A DNA stretch of 64,000 nucleotides, from assembly GCF_949987535.1 (NCBI RefSeq), contig NC_080079.1, positions 6,452,001 to 6,516,000 on the forward strand, written 5' to 3'. The position numbers were made by a program, and so were the translations under genes. Of this stretch, positions 21,926 to 34,600 are shown in pieces. Position 1 is the first letter of the stretch; each line of letters begins with the position of its first letter. The notes beneath the pieces were generated by a model, which was not told the DNA's origin, ran no database searches, and worked only from the letters and a program-made list of their open reading frames with translations. The stretch comes from Balaenoptera acutorostrata (taxonomy: Eukaryota > Chordata > Mammalia > Artiodactyla > Balaenopteridae).

Positions 21926-23654
21926 ATAAGGGTACCAATTATCATAGGAATTTAGAGGGGTAGATAATAGGATAGTAAAGGGAGCTTCTCAGTCGAGGCA
22001 GAATCTGACTTGGGTGGAAGAAAGGATGGAGCAGGGGAGATTTGTCTGAACAGAGAAAACAGCTGAACACACATGCAGGAGAAGTCAAGGCATACTCAAA
22101 GGACAGTAAAGCAGATTTCGTTGGAAGGTTTATGCCCAGAAATAAGAAACAGCAAGAAAGGCAGGTTGTGGGCAAACTGTGAAGAGCTCAGATGTTAGTG
22201 TAAGGAGTTGGACCTTCATTCTTCAAGCAATGGAAACCCATCGAAGACAATCTGACAAAAGGAAGATTAAAAAGAAAATTAACCTAGCAAGGTAGAAGGA
22301 AGGGATAGAGGGCAAGAAAAGAGGGATATGGCCAATTCATTCAATCAGCAAATAAGCTGGACGGTTGTAGGACCTGGGGATTCAGCAATGACTAGTCAGA
22401 AAACAGAGCCTACTTGCATCCTAGTAGGGGAAATGCCGCAATCGAACAAGGGAAAGCATAGAAGGGATGTGCAAAGGGAGAACTCATGAAAACTAGATAT
22501 AACTGGCTGTGAGGAGAGCCCATGTCAAAGACAATAGCACTGATTCAAGACTGGCTGTTGGAGAAGATGAACAGAAACTGACAAGTCAAAACGAAGTTCT
22601 TAAATCCACAATCCCAAGGTCAGATAGTCTAGATAATCGCTTTTGCAAAGAAAGGCATTTGCTAGTTTTAGTGATACACCTAGGGAAAAGTGATATAATG
22701 GAGAGAAGAGGTCAAGATTAACACAGTCTAACTCTGCCACCTAGTGTCAAGGTTTGTGCTAATTCTCTGAGGGAACGTGAGCATCTCACAACCTCACTTA
22801 GAGTTGGGGGTCTGAAGGCCTCGCTGCTGGCTCTGCAATGCCAGGCAACCATCCAGGTGAGTTCCCGGGCCAGACAGCACTCAGGTCTCTGGGGAAAACA
22901 TAACAGCACAGAGACACACAGGCTGGAGGCCAGTGGCCATGGCTGATCACCCAGCAAAGGAGAAATGGAGACACAAAGGAGCACCCAGGACAGCCCCACC
23001 TAACCTGCCCAAGCATGGCTTGTGGTGCAAGAGAAACAGGGGAAATGAAATACCTTTTTCTCTCTCCACAGAAATACTTGCTATATCATCATTCATGCTT
23101 TTGGGTGGAAACTACTTACCAGAGAATAACACATGACATGACATGATTAAAATAACGTTTCAAGTAGTCGGGCCAGGAATTATTTTCATATGGCAACTAC
23201 ATTTCAGGTAAATGCATGTTTTCCTTTCTAGGTACAAAGAATGGTTCATCAAATCGCAGGGATACCATGGTTCAGGTAACAGGCGAAGCCTGCGTAGGTA
23301 CCCTCACATCAGCACCCTTACCACAATGCCACCTGGAGAAAAGTCCAGCAAAGCGCTGCAACTGTTCCCTGACTGCAGCAGTGCCAGGATGCCGGCTGTG
23401 ATATTGCCCTACAGTTTTCCATAATGTTACCACTGGGGAAAATGGTAAAAGGTACCTGGGATCTCTCTGTATTATTTCTCACAGCCAGATGTGAAGCTAC
23501 AATTATGTCAAAATTAAAAGTTTAATATAAAACCGTATCTGCGTCTCATCTCTGGTCTTCTTCCTAAAACACAAAGTCATTTTGCAAGCAGTAAAGCTGT
23601 CAAAGGAATAAATAAGGATTGAAGTGAAGGCTAAGAAAAAAAAAAATGACCTCT
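21926..23654. other. Unique-looking intron
   Basis: Parts at 22.0-22.45 kb resemble antisense L2, but too weakly to call. No gene is seen. Confidence 0.4.
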
Positions 23655-24140
23655 TGATTATTCCTGTTGCATTCATTTATTTATTCACACAACAAATATT
23701 TTGAGGGCCTCCTATGTGCTGGCGCTGTCCAGGAGTTGGGGAAAGAGACTCAAGCAAACAGGAATCTTACCTGCTTCTCGTGGAGTTTAGATGCTGGTAG
23801 GGAGACAGAAAACGAACAGTAAACAGTAAAATGACTCCGGCAGAGCTAGGTTTCACAATGCAAACGAAACAAGGTCATGGCAGAGAGGACAGCTGCGTGG
23901 AAGAACGGCTACTTCAGGTGGCCTTTTGAGGAGGGGCCAGTATTTGATATGATATGTGCATGGTGTAAAGGAACCAGCTGTATAAAAATAGAAGGAAATG
24001 CATTCAAGGAAAAGGCAAAAAAGACAGGTTCTGATGGAGGCTGAGAGAATTTAGCAGGTTGGTTGGAAAGAGTTAACACGGGAACAGTGGTGTGACCCGA
24101 GGTCGGGAAGTTGTCACATCTGTGAACAGAACAGCCTGAG
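23655..24140 (-). mobile_element. L2, antisense
   Basis: The forward strand starts 'ttcatttatttattcacac' and continues 'cctcctatgtgctggcgctg', the reverse complement of the L2 3' end. The upstream L2 part follows. Confidence 0.75.
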
Positions 24141-24440
24141 GGGAACCTCATCTGATTTCATCCAACTCTCCTTTGATTCTGTCTCTACGTTTTGGATTTT
24201 TAAAATATACCATTAGAATATTTCAGAAGCCTAAGGAGCTCTCAAAGGTCTAGGAGGTTTAATTTCAAAGCGACTGCTCACCCTTATTTTCCAAAATTCA
24301 TCACTCATGAAAAGAATGAATGCAAATGATGCTGACTCATTCCTTCAATTTCAAAATGAGTCTTCTTGGAGACAATAGAAACCATTCCAGCTAATCAAGA
24401 AATCAAAGCAAAATGTTAAGCAGTTCAACATTGCACCTAC

Positions 24441-24618
24441 GTATAAATGATACCATAAGTGTGCATTTTGGGGTCTTCTTCTTCAATAGAAAACCTGAAC
24501 CACTGCTCCTGGGGTCCCTGCCGCTTGACTTTCTTCTCCAGATCCCAGTATAATTCAATGCTGTGATGAGTCACTTTGCCCACAACAGGTGGATGAGGCT
24601 TTGAGGATGGTGTGATTT
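24441..24618 (-). CDS. FANK1: FANK1 coding exon 2: first half of the FN3 domain
   Basis: The reverse strand has a pyrimidine-rich acceptor (TTTTTAG) at 24619-24620 and a GTAGGT donor just below 24441. The exon is 178 bases: two bases finish an incoming codon, 58 codons follow, and two bases are left over. The reading includes [20 protein letters not shown], then [19 protein letters not shown], the early strands of an FN3 fold with its conserved Trp. Human FANK1 has an almost identical stretch a few residues after its start Met, so only a very short coding exon should precede this one. The number 2 assumes one upstream coding exon. Confidence 0.95.
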
Positions 24619-24979
24619 CTAAAAAGATAAAAATTTAAAAAGATACAGTATTTCAGGACTCTATTTCCATAAGGAAGAGAGATCAGCTGAGTGCATTAGA
24701 GCTGCTTGAAAATCAAACTGTGTTTTCCTATACGTCAGGCACACACGTAAGTATTCCTCCCTGTGGCTTGAAGAACATCAGAAAAGCATGAGTGATAGAA
24801 AATTCAGCTGATGCAGTGAGTTACCACATTCGTCAACGAGCAGATTGTACCATACCTATTGACATCATACTTTACTCATGGACCCTTCCAAAAGGTTACT
24901 TAACTTATGGAACTATTTAGATTTTTCTCTGAGCTGAAGAAACTCAGTTTGCTGCTATCATCCTTCAGTGATCTGGCTG
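24619..24979. other. Start of FANK1 intron 1 (acceptor side)
   Basis: The polypyrimidine tract of exon 2 lies at the lower edge. I see nothing else. Confidence 0.5.
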
Positions 24980-25690
24980 GTAAACAAAGCCAATAGACAA
25001 ATGATACTGCTGGTCCAAATATTTGTAACACAGATGACAAAGTGTTGATATCTGTTCTATATAAACAGCTCTTACAAACTAACCAAGGAAAAACCCAAAG
25101 GCTAATAATATCAATCAGGCAAAAGACAAGCAGTAGACAACACAGCAAAAATAACCAACATAATGTCCAAAAAAGGCATTTATATTCCCTAGTGGCTGTA
25201 GAAAATGATGATAATTAGATATAACTTTATATACTGTCAGACACATAAAAAGAGATATAACTGTTAGAAGTGACAATGTCAGGAAAGGACACTCATACAT
25301 TGGTGGTGGGGAAATATGAATTCTAGCCTATTTAGAAAGCAATCTGGCATCATCAATTAAAATTAAAAATACATATACTCTCCCCTCCAATCATGCCACT
25401 CTTGGTAAACTCTCCTGCAGAAATCTGAGCACACAGGGACATATATACGAGGACATTAACTGTTACAGTTTTTTAGCCATTAACAGTGAAAAGGAGATGA
25501 CCCATTAATAAGAGAATAGTCAAATAAATGATGATACGGCCATAGCATGGAATATTACACAGGCTTTAAAAATAAATTAGTTCTATGCTAGATGCCTTGC
25601 GAGGATTTCCAGAAGGTACTGTTGAGGGAGGAATCAAGATGTGGAGAAAAAAACAGGATACAGGATATCCCATTTCCATAAAAGATGGCA
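24980..25690 (+). mobile_element. Old L1, ORF2 3' part and end
   Basis: Diverged L1 text is visible: 'aggacactcatacattggtg', 'atttagaaagcaatctggca', and 'agcatggaatattacacagg'. No frame is preserved. Confidence 0.75.
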
Positions 25691-25884
25691 GGGGGCACAG
25701 CAGGCACCTGAGCTGTTCTGCGTCCAGTTGTTCTGTTTCATGTTAGTTTTGTCTCCCTTGCTAGATTTTAAATTCCTTGAGGGCTGGGTCCATGACTTAC
25801 ACTTCTTTTAAAACCTCTCTCTGTCCCTCAGGGTCTTTGAGGCCTCAAAAATGTTATTAATATCTGGAGAGAACGCTAATTAGA

Positions 25885-25990
25885 AAAGATACATGCACCC
25901 AATGTTCACAGCAGCACTATTCACAATAGCCAAGACATGGAAGCAACCTAAGTGTCCACTGGCAGATGAATGGATAAAGAAGATGTGGTG

Positions 25991-26026
<36 letters not shown>

Positions 26027-26465
26027 AATATTACTCAGCCATTAAAAAGAATGAAATAGTGCTATATGCAGCAACATGGATAGAACTAGAGATTATCATA
26101 CTAAGTGAAGAAAATCAAAGATAAGTATCATATGATATCACTTTTATGTGGAATCTAAAAAAAGGATACAGGTGAACTTGTTTACAAAATAGAAATAGAT
26201 TCAGACGTGGAAAACAAACTTATGGTTTCCAAAGGGGGTAGGGGTGGGGAGGAGAAATAAATTGGGAGTTTGGGATTAACATATACACACTACTATATGT
26301 AAAATGGGTAAACAACAAGGACCTACTACATAGCACAGGGAACTATACTCAGTATCTATGGAAAAATATCTGAAAAAGAATATATGTACGTATTTTATAT
26401 GTATAACTGGATCACTTTGCTGTATACTTGAAACACAACATTGTAAATCAACTCCAATTTTTTTC
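25885..26465 (+). mobile_element. L1 3' end, artiodactyl type
   Basis: It holds the last part of ORF2 (tcacaatagccaagacatgg) and a 3' UTR with 'aacaaggacctactacatag' and 'ttgtaaatcaactcc'. A CA repeat has expanded inside it. This 3' UTR differs from that of the 42.9 kb L1. Confidence 0.88.
25994..26024 (+). repeat. (AC)n microsatellite
   Basis: About 15 AC units grow from the TATACACAC stretch of the surrounding L1. Confidence 0.95.
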
Positions 26466-26479
26466 TAAATGTCATTGAT

Positions 26480-27604
26480 TTACCACATTTGCTGCTGACT
26501 CCTGCCGACCCTGGGCCCTCCTGCAGTGCAGCCCCAGTGCAGCCCCAGTGCAGCCTAGGCTGCCCTGATCTTGCCTGCCCCAGGCCAGGAGGAGAGATAA
26601 CCACCAAGTTCCCTTACATTCAGATCCCAGAGATACACACTAGCAGACAGCCTGCCAGCTCATTCTTTCCAACTTTATTTTCCTGATATTTATTGAAAGC
26701 ATGGCTTAATGGAATTGGAGAAACCTGGGTTTGAATACATGCTCTGAAACCAAGTCGAAAACACCTCACAGTGTTTTGTGATAAATAAATAACATATATG
26801 AAGTATCTAAATCAGTTATGGAATATTTCAGGCAATGGTATCCTACACAGCAGCAAAAAGGAAGTAGTTCTACACTCAAACCTCAAATGAGTATGTGAAA
26901 AACACAGGTTCGAAGGATGCACTACATTATTATACTGCTTATGTAAACTTTTTGAACATACAACACTATATATTATTTATGAATACATAGGTATGTAGTC
27001 TAAGTTAAAAACAGTGATGGGAAGAATGCACATGGCCAGGATACAGTTCTCTCGCAAAAGTCAGGGAAAGGATGAGGTATGCTAAGGTAGGGAAGGTGAC
27101 TTACCACTATATTTGTAAGGTTTCATGTCATTAAGAATTTAAGGCATTTATAGCAAAATGTTAACATTTGAAACCTATGTGGTACATTGGGGTATATGCT
27201 GATTTTCATTTATTTTGGTATGTTTGCAATATTGATTTTTAAGAAATAACTATAAAAATAAATGCTATACATTACTCTTATGGAGCTGTTGGTTTTCTTA
27301 GCGAAACCTATTTCAGTGTTCTAAGTACTAATTAACCCCGTGGGGAGAGGAATTAATGATCACATACCACATGTCAGACATGGGTCTTTCAACGTGACTC
27401 ATCTCATTTTGTCCCAGCAACTCTGGCTGGGGAACATAATGGTGACTCCCACCCTTACATTATGACACTGCCGCTGAGCAACTCTTTTTTTTCCCCTTCA
27501 GAGCCCCCTAAAACCATTCAAAGACCAGTACTGGTAGACTGTTGTGGATTACCCTCAGTACATGTAGAAGCTGAGTAAAATTTCTATTCCAAAGACATCT
27601 AGCT
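26480..27604 (+). other. Intron with probable old L1 3' end
   Basis: 26480-26700 is unique-looking and contains a short GCAGCCCCAGT tandem. 26800-27270 has the look of a very old L1 tail but is weak. Confidence 0.45.
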
Positions 27605-27850
27605 TAGAAAACTGGGATTAACATATACACACTACTATACAGTATATAAAATAGAGAACCAACAAGGACCTACTGTATAGCACAAGGTACTATACTCAAT
27701 ATTTTGTAATAAGCTATAAGGGAAGTGAATCTGAAGAAGAATATATATATATAATATATATATGTACACACACGTATAACTGAATCGCTGTGCTGTACAC
27801 CTGAAACTAACATGATACTGTAAATCAACTATACTTCAATTTTATAAAAG
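27605..27850 (+). mobile_element. L1 3' UTR end, artiodactyl type
   Basis: It matches the 3' UTR of the 25.9 kb copy (aacaaggacctactgtatag, gtaaatcaactatacttc) and includes a short TA repeat near 27745. Confidence 0.85.
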
Positions 27851-28954
27851 AGAGAGAAAAATAACAATCCCTTTGTAAATTAAGATAGGTAAGAAATTCT
27901 CAACGAATGCCAGATCTCCAAAGGGACCAACCAAATGGTTCACCACAAATTTATATGAGGAATAAAAAGATACTATTCCCAGTTATGCACGTGTCTCTCA
28001 TGCCTTTTGCTCTTTACTAATCATTGATACAGGCACATAACCAGAGACCTCTACCTGTTAGCTTGGTACTGGCCACAGACGGTCCACTGCCACCAGCCCC
28101 GGCAACATGCCCACCGCCAGCTGCAGGCTCAGGAGAGAGTCACAGCCCTCCCTGCTAGCCGTCACCCCCTCCAGATCTGGTACACCGGAAAAGCGGTGGT
28201 GTCTAGAAAGTTGATTTATTGTTACTCACTTTTTTTTTTAAGGAGTGATCCAAGTTTCTCAGACCCACAGCCTCTCCGAGGTTCAGCACCCATGAATGAA
28301 AACTGACTGAAGGTACAGCCGTCATAGCACAGACTTGGCTGACCCCGAGACACCACTTTGCACCACTTTGCTCGCCCAGACCCCGAAGGTTAGTGCGCTG
28401 ACCAGCAATGATGTTCTACGTCTTCTTTACTTTGAAGCACAGCTTATGAAGATGCAGTTCTCCATCTAGGCAAGAGCCGCTTTGGGCAGAAAACTATTAA
28501 CGCCACGCAGGACCCAGATGGTCAGCCCATGAGTGAATGTCATCAGGTGACAGCTGATGGCTTTCTAGGTGGCCAAAAAATAAATAGGGGATGAAAGCAA
28601 ACTTGTTTTGTTTTGGTTTTCAGCCAACCTAGAGTCATTTGACAGGTGTGTTTTAACTCTTACAGCGTTGTGCCCATATACTGCAGCTTGTGTTTTCTCT
28701 TTGATAAAAATTCTGGTATTTTTGTCGTGACCGGCTAATACACGTATTTGAGGATGTTAGTTTTAGGATGGATTCTAAAATAAACATAGGAACAGGTCAC
28801 TAGCCAAAGTGCAAACATCACTGTGCCAAGGGAAGAGAGGCCCGGGTCAGCTCCGAGCCTCCAGGAGAGCTGACAGAAACGACAAGTCACAGGCCCACTC
28901 CTGGGAGGAGAACAGCAATGGCTACAGTACAAGTTACGTGGCACTTACTTTCTG
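27851..28954. other. Unique-looking intron
   Basis: I see no gene or clear repeat. Confidence 0.4.
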
Positions 28955-29150
28955 ACAGACGCCATCATGGATGCTTTATTCATTCATTTAATTTCCACTA
29001 CAACTCTATAAGCTGTAAGGATTTTTATCATCTCCGTTATAAAAAATCTCAGACACAGAGAGTTTAAGCAAGTTGCCCAAGATCACAGCGCAGTACCTGG
29101 CAGAACCAGGGTTAAAACACAGGCTGCCTCTCAGCAACAGAGGAAAATCT
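28955..29150 (+). repeat. MIR
   Basis: It shows the MIR order: 'ttccactacaactctataag', 'cagacacagagagtttaagc', 'aagttgcccaagatcacag', and 'gaaccagggttaaaacac'. Confidence 0.85.
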
Positions 29151-30300
29151 ACTACTGGTTAGATCTCCAGATTTCCTCCAGACACTCATTTTAAATCAGG
29201 TTTGACCTGTGAACCCGCTTGAACCCCAAGTGTATTTTTAAATGACCAAGAGAACTTAACGAGTGAAAGGGAAGACAATGAAAGCCAGGTGATTGTTTGA
29301 ATGAATGAAGTGTGGGGATGTCCAAGCAGGAGGAGGGAGCGAGGGCAGCTCCCTCTCAGCCCCGGGGTCAGGAGGCTGCTTGTCTTCAGGGATTCGGTCC
29401 ATAAAAAGGAAGATAAGATGGTCTAGGAGGACCACAGGAGGCCAAGAAGCAGACAGATTTGGCCACACTCACCTTCACGCTGTGAAGTGGGTAGGAAGTC
29501 AGACAGGTGCCTCTTTATGTTCAGCATGGAATGCAGAGGAGGAGAGGTCCTCGAATGTGGGTAAAACAATTAGTGAGATAACTCATTGATAATCTGAGAA
29601 GAGTGTACCAGGGCAAGGAACAGGGACCATATCAGGAAAGTATGCTAAATTGAGTTTACTACCAACACATGAACAAATTCCTCTATTTTAAATGTTATCA
29701 TCGTCAAGTTTCACAGTGAAGCTAGAATTGCAAGGGGAGGTAAGTGTATCTAGGAGGACAGCCCTCACTCACTCTACCCTGGGATGAACCTACTGGCTGT
29801 TTGACAAGTAACAATACATCTTTCCTAAAATGACTACAATCAACATTTTGAACACCTCAAAAGCTCACCTTTTTGCTATTTATTTGTTTAACCAGGATGT
29901 TTATATCCACATTTGTATTTATATTTATCTAAGTAGAAACACTATTTGGAAATTGTTTTCATAAGTTTTATAAAATACTTATACAACATACCCACAAGCA
30001 CATATTCGTAGACACAATTTAGATTTATATAGAAGTTTTAGAACTCTATTTTTCCTGATTGTAAGTATCAGATCTTTTAAAAGGTGCTTTTGCTTATTTA
30101 AGTCTCATAACCAGTATCCACATTTAGCCAAACACATAATCTTATGTCAAACTCAGGCTTAAAGTTTATTTGAACTTTTCTAAAGATTACTGACAAAAAA
30201 GGGGGGGAAAAAGTCTTACTTTCAATTTCGCATCTTTACTTTAAACAACTGATAGGCTCTTTCCATCATGGCAGATTTTTTTAATCTTAAAAGTTTTTCA
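29151..30300. other. Unique-looking intron
   Basis: I see no gene. It ends at the target duplication of the next L1. Confidence 0.4.
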
Positions 30301-30636
30301 TTTCATTTGAGACATGGATGGATCTAGAGACTGTCATACAGAGTGAAGTAAGTCAGAAAGAGAAAAACAAATATCGTATATTAACACATATATGTGAAAC
30401 CTAGAAAAATGGTACAGATGAACAGGTTTGCAGGGCAGAAATTGAGACACACATGTAGACAACAAACGTATGGACACCAAGGGGGGAAAGCGGCAGGGGG
30501 GTGGGGATGGTGGTGTGATGAATTGGGTGATTGGGATTGACATGTATACACTGATGTGTATAAAATGGATGACTAATAAGAACCTGCTGTATAAAAAAAT
30601 AAAATAAAATTCAAAATTTTAAATAAATTTTTTTAA
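30301..30636 (+). mobile_element. Very short young L1 3' end
   Basis: Only the last codons of ORF2 and the 3' UTR are present. Duplications AAAAGTTTTTCA lie at 30289-30300 and 30637-30648. The UTR is the same type as copies 1 and 2, but after CCTGCTGTATAAAAAAATA it goes straight to A-rich tail. It therefore marks where the normal L1 3' end lies. Confidence 0.92.
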
Positions 30637-30648
30637 AAAAGTTTTTCA

Positions 30649-30995
30649 ACAGAGGACAGTGGTTGCCAGGGGTTGGTGGGAGTGGGTGGGAGGGGGGGTG
30701 TATAATGGGTGAAGGGGGTCAAAAGTTACAAACTTCCAGCTATAAAATAATTATCATGGGGATGTAACCTACAGCATGGTGACTATAGTTAACATTGCAC
30801 ATTTGAAAGCTGCTAAGAGTAGATCTTAAAAGTCCTCATCACAAGAAAAAAAGGGAAAAACGCTTATAACTTTATGGTGATGGATGTTACCTAGACTTAT
30901 CATGGTGATCATTTTGCTATGTATACAAATGTCGAATCATTATGTTGTACACCTGGTGTCAATTATTCCTAAATAAAATAAATATAGATATATAC
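30649..30995 (+). mobile_element. Older L1 3' UTR
   Basis: It reads 'cagtggttgccaggggttgg', 'tggtgactatagttaacat' and 'tcattatgttgtacacctgg', a known end of mammal-wide L1 subfamilies. Confidence 0.8.
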
Positions 30996-31116
30996 TAAAA
31001 AAATGTTTTCCAAAAAAATGAAAAAAGAAAAAAACAGCAACAAAACTACCAGGCTGATCTCAAAAGGACGATTATATGAGAATTTACGTACGTGTTGTGT
31101 ACTATAAAAGCTTTTT

Positions 31117-31414
31117 TCTTTTTTTAAAAATTATTTATTTATTATTTATTTTTGGCTGGGTTGGGTCTTCATTTCTGTGCAAGGGCTTTCTCTAGTTGCG
31201 GCGAGCGGGGGCCACTCTTCATCGCGGTGCGTGGGCCTCTCACTATCGCGGCCTCTCTTGTTGAGGAGCACAGGCTCCAGACGCACAGGCTCAGTAGTTG
31301 TGGCTCACGGGCCCAGCTGCTCCGCGGCATGTGGGATCATCCCAGACCAGGGCTCGAACCCGTGTCCCCTGCACTGGCAGGCAGACTCTCGACCACTGCA
31401 CCACCAGGGAGCCC
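31117..31414 (-). repeat. tRNA-derived SINE (CHR-like, short type), antisense
   Basis: It is the reverse complement of the short-type SINE. Perfect duplications CTATAAAAGCTTTTT lie at 31102-31116 and 31415-31429, so it is fairly young. Confidence 0.95.
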
Positions 31415-31429
31415 CTATAAAAGCTTTTT

Positions 31430-32502
31430 GTAAGAAAGTTCTTATGCAAATCTGACAAAACAATTTTATGCCCCTCTGCCATTTGTCAAGTAATGAATAA
31501 TATGAAAATGAAATATAGAGGGCTTCATACACTGTCACCTTTCAGTCCCTATGGTTACAAAGATGGCATAAAATGTGGCTCTCCAGTACACCAGAAATCC
31601 ACTTTAAAAAGCTATCATTTACAAATTATAGGTTTAAACACAGAAAACTATAAAGTTTAAATAAACCACTGTACAATATTAGGTCTTAGCATTCTAAAAT
31701 TTTAAATATGTAGGTTGTAATGATATAACAGGAATGTGCCAGCCCCACAGGAGGAAACTGAAAAGATGAGTAAAAACATTACTCAGTATCTTAATGATAG
31801 GCAGCTGAACACATTTTAAGAGCTACAGAGAATTTGTGATCATGACCTGTATTGGAATTAGCAATTCTGATTAGTATCATGAGAAGCAGGGACTGATGAA
31901 GAGAGAAAGCAAACATGAGTATGTTCATTATAAACGTGGAATATCGTAAAAGCAGAATGGTAGTTTCCCTGCCCTTCCAAAGACACCTGCAAATTTACTG
32001 AGGTCAAATTTCATTGACAAGGGACATCTGCAGCCTGGTCTCTGGTGGCAGATGGTCCACAATCAGGATGACGGCACACTGAGGGGACGCTATATAAAGA
32101 ACAGTGGTGGCGGCCACCTCAGAGCAATTCATCATACCTTGACCACGCATTTATAGCAGCCATAAATCAAGAACATATTCCAGATCAATAAGATGTGGAG
32201 ATCATAATCATTAAAAGTGTCAAAAAATATGTTTGCCATGAATACGTATTAAAGAAGGAATTTTTCAATCAAATATCACAATACCTGCATAGTGATGACA
32301 GTTTCTCCTTCCACTTAAAAATGAAATATGAGAGTTAAAATGAGTTTAATTCCACCAAACTATTATACTGCTTTCATAAAATGAATCCTATAAAACCCTT
32401 ATAGATGAAAGGACCAAGGACAGAAGTAAATAATTTAAAAATTTATAAATGATAACTACCAGTAACCACAATTAAGAAAATGCTTGAAGTTTCTACTAAC
32501 TT
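31430..32502. other. Unique-looking AT-rich intron
   Basis: I see nothing that can be named. Confidence 0.4.
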
Positions 32503-32514
32503 TAAAAGGGGGGA

Positions 32515-32859
32515 GGACTTCTCCGGTAGCGCAGTGGTTAAGAATCCACCTGCCAATGCAGAGGACACGGGTTCAATCCCTGGTCCGGGAAGATCCCACA
32601 TGCCGCGAAGCAACTAAGCCCGTGCGCCACAACTACTGAAGCCTGCGCTCTAGAGCCCACAAGCCACAACTACTGAGCCCGCATGCCACAACTACTGAAG
32701 CCCATGTGCCTAGAGCCCATGCTCTGTAATGAGAAGCCACCGCAACGAGAAGGCTGCGCACCGCAACAAAGAGTAGCCCCCGCTCACCGCAACTAGAGAA
32801 AACCCACGCAGCAACAAAGACCCAACGCAGCCAAAAATAAACAAACATTTTTAAAAAAA
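32515..32859 (+). repeat. tRNA-derived SINE (CHR-like, long type, three modules)
   Basis: Three CCACAACTACTGA modules follow the tRNA-like head. Perfect duplications TAAAAGGGGGGA lie at 32503-32514 and 32860-32871. Confidence 0.95.
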
Positions 32860-32871
32860 TAAAAGGGGGGA

Positions 32872-33313
32872 AATAACTGTGAGGTGTCATCCTATTTATA
32901 AAATTGGATGACAAACGTGATGGTAATATCTTGTGCTGTTTAAGATTGTGATAAAACTGGCTTACTTAGAGTTTGTGGATAGCACCGTATATCAAACAAT
33001 CCTTTACTAAAGCAATTTGGCCATATTCAAAACAATGATTATGAAAATATCCCACGGGTGACCCCGCTCCTAGAAACATGTCCAAAGAAAATAATTCAAA
33101 ACCAAAAAATAAACTTAAAAGCTAAAATGTTTTTATTATGTATACTTTAACTTATTAAAAAATTTCAAACATATAAAAAAGTAGAAACAATAGTATCGTG
33201 AATTCCCTTGTACTTTACACCCAGCTTCGTCAATTATCAGCATGATTACGGCTGATAATCATCTAATTTCATCTATGCTTCCACTTACCTCCATCTGTCC
33301 CTCAAACATGGAT
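32872..33313 (+). other. Probable old L1 remnant
   Basis: Weak L1-like pieces occur (agcaatttggccatattc, cccgctcctagaaacatg). They are too diverged to bound. Confidence 0.4.
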
Positions 33314-33329
33314 TAATAGCTAAAATTTT

Positions 33330-33880
33330 TTATTGAAGTATAGTTAATTTACAGTGTTGTGTTAGTTTCAGGTGTACAGCAAATTGATTCCATTTTATAT
33401 ATATATATATATATATATATTATTTTTTAGATTATTTTCCATTATAGGTTATTACAAGATACTGAGTATAGGTCTCTGTGCTATACAGTAGGACCTTGTT
33501 GTTTACCTATTTTATATATAGTAGTGTGTATATTTTAATCCCAAACTCCTAATTTATTCCCTCTCCCCCACTATCCCCTTTGGTAACCATAAATTTGTCT
33601 TGTATGTCTGTGAGTCCATTTCTGTTTTATAAATAAGTTCATTTGTATCTTTTTTTTAGATTCCACATATAAGTAATATCATAAGATATTTATCTTTCTC
33701 TTTCTTCATTTTATATGCTAATCTCTAGGTCCATCCATGTTGCCGCCAATGACATTATTTCATTTTTTATGGCTGAGTAATATTCCATTGTATATATGTA
33801 CCACATTGACTTTATACATTCATCTGTTGATGGACATTTAAGTTGCTTCCATGTCTTGCCTATTGTAAATAGTGCTGTTT
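33330..33880 (-). mobile_element. L1 3' end, artiodactyl type, antisense
   Basis: Forward text 'gaagtatagttaatttacag' and 'gtccatccatgttgc' is the reverse complement of the L1 3' UTR seen at 25.9 kb. Near-identical duplications of TAATAGCTAAA flank it (33314-33324 and 33881-33890). It contains a TA microsatellite at 33396-33421. Confidence 0.9.
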
Positions 33881-33899
33881 TAATAGCTAAATTTTAATT

Positions 33900-34135
33900 A
33901 GCCTTCACTTTGTATCAGACTGTGTCCTAAGCAATTTACATATATTTTATCATTTAATCTTCATAGCGACCTTAGGAAGCACTTGAATTTCCTCCATTTT
34001 AGAGATGGACCATAGATACACGAAGGTCACACAGCCTTCCAGGGAGGGCATCCAGGAATCAGCAGAACAAGGATTTGAACCCAGGCAACGTGACTCCAGA
34101 ACCACGCCCTCAAGCTCTCTACATGCAATCTACTA
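33900..34135 (+). repeat. MIR
   Basis: It has 'atcatttaatcttcatagcg', 'aggtcacacagccttccagg' and 'ggatttgaacccaggcaacg', in MIR order. Confidence 0.85.
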
Positions 34136-34149
34136 CCTGCCTGTGTTTA

Positions 34150-34600
34150 AGTACATAGATACATAAATGATAACATAAAATAAAAACCAAGAGAATCACT
34201 TTAGCATCATTGATAGCAATAAAAACTGCAGACAATATAAATGTCTAAGAATATAGAATTTGTTATATACACTGTAGTACATCATTTAAATGCAGAAATA
34301 TTTAGCCACTAAAAAGCCACATGGAATAACATATCCTAATGTAAGTACGTTTGGTATGCTGAGGGAGGAATACAGATTTGCACAGACACTGATTATAATG
34401 ATAAAACCTACAGATGCATATGGACAGAAGAACTGAAAAAAATTCAGAAAAATGAAATACAATTAGAGTGGTAGAATTATGGCTCATTTTTTGGTAAATT
34501 TTAATGTTGTAATAGCATTGAATAAGAAAAATGGAATTACGCATTTTCACTTATCCTTAATGAAAACAAAATTCAGCCAAGGTAAACTAGCGGTCTAGAT
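34150..34600 (+). mobile_element. Very old L1 3' end (probable)
   Basis: It has the layout of an L1 tail (tagccactaaaaagccacat) with no frame. Confidence 0.45.

Larger units (their letters stand above)
1149..24618 (-). other. FANK1: FANK1 gene, internal part (six coding exons)
   Basis: Six minus-strand exons read as one protein: an N-terminal fibronectin type III domain followed by ankyrin repeats. This order and the residues match FANK1 as I remember the human protein. Exon lengths (178, 125, 82, 75, 66 and 166 bases in transcript order) join with phases 2, 1, 2, 2, 2 and 0, with no stop or frameshift and GT/AG at every intron. FANK1 is known as a testis-enriched, mainly nuclear protein of the meiotic to haploid germ-cell transition that interacts with Jab1 and AP-1. 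The gene is incomplete here: the start-codon exon is upstream of 24618 and was not found, and the C-terminal ankyrin exons lie beyond base 1. Intact frames and borders argue for a functional gene and against a retrocopy. Confidence 0.95.

Noticed and set aside
1149..24618. FANK1 as a processed pseudogene
   Set aside because: Introns are present, all borders are GT/AG and the frame is unbroken.
25994..26024. Direct repeats suggestive of a CRISPR array
   Set aside because: A simple AC microsatellite inside an L1. No spacer structure anywhere in the window, and the DNA is mammalian.
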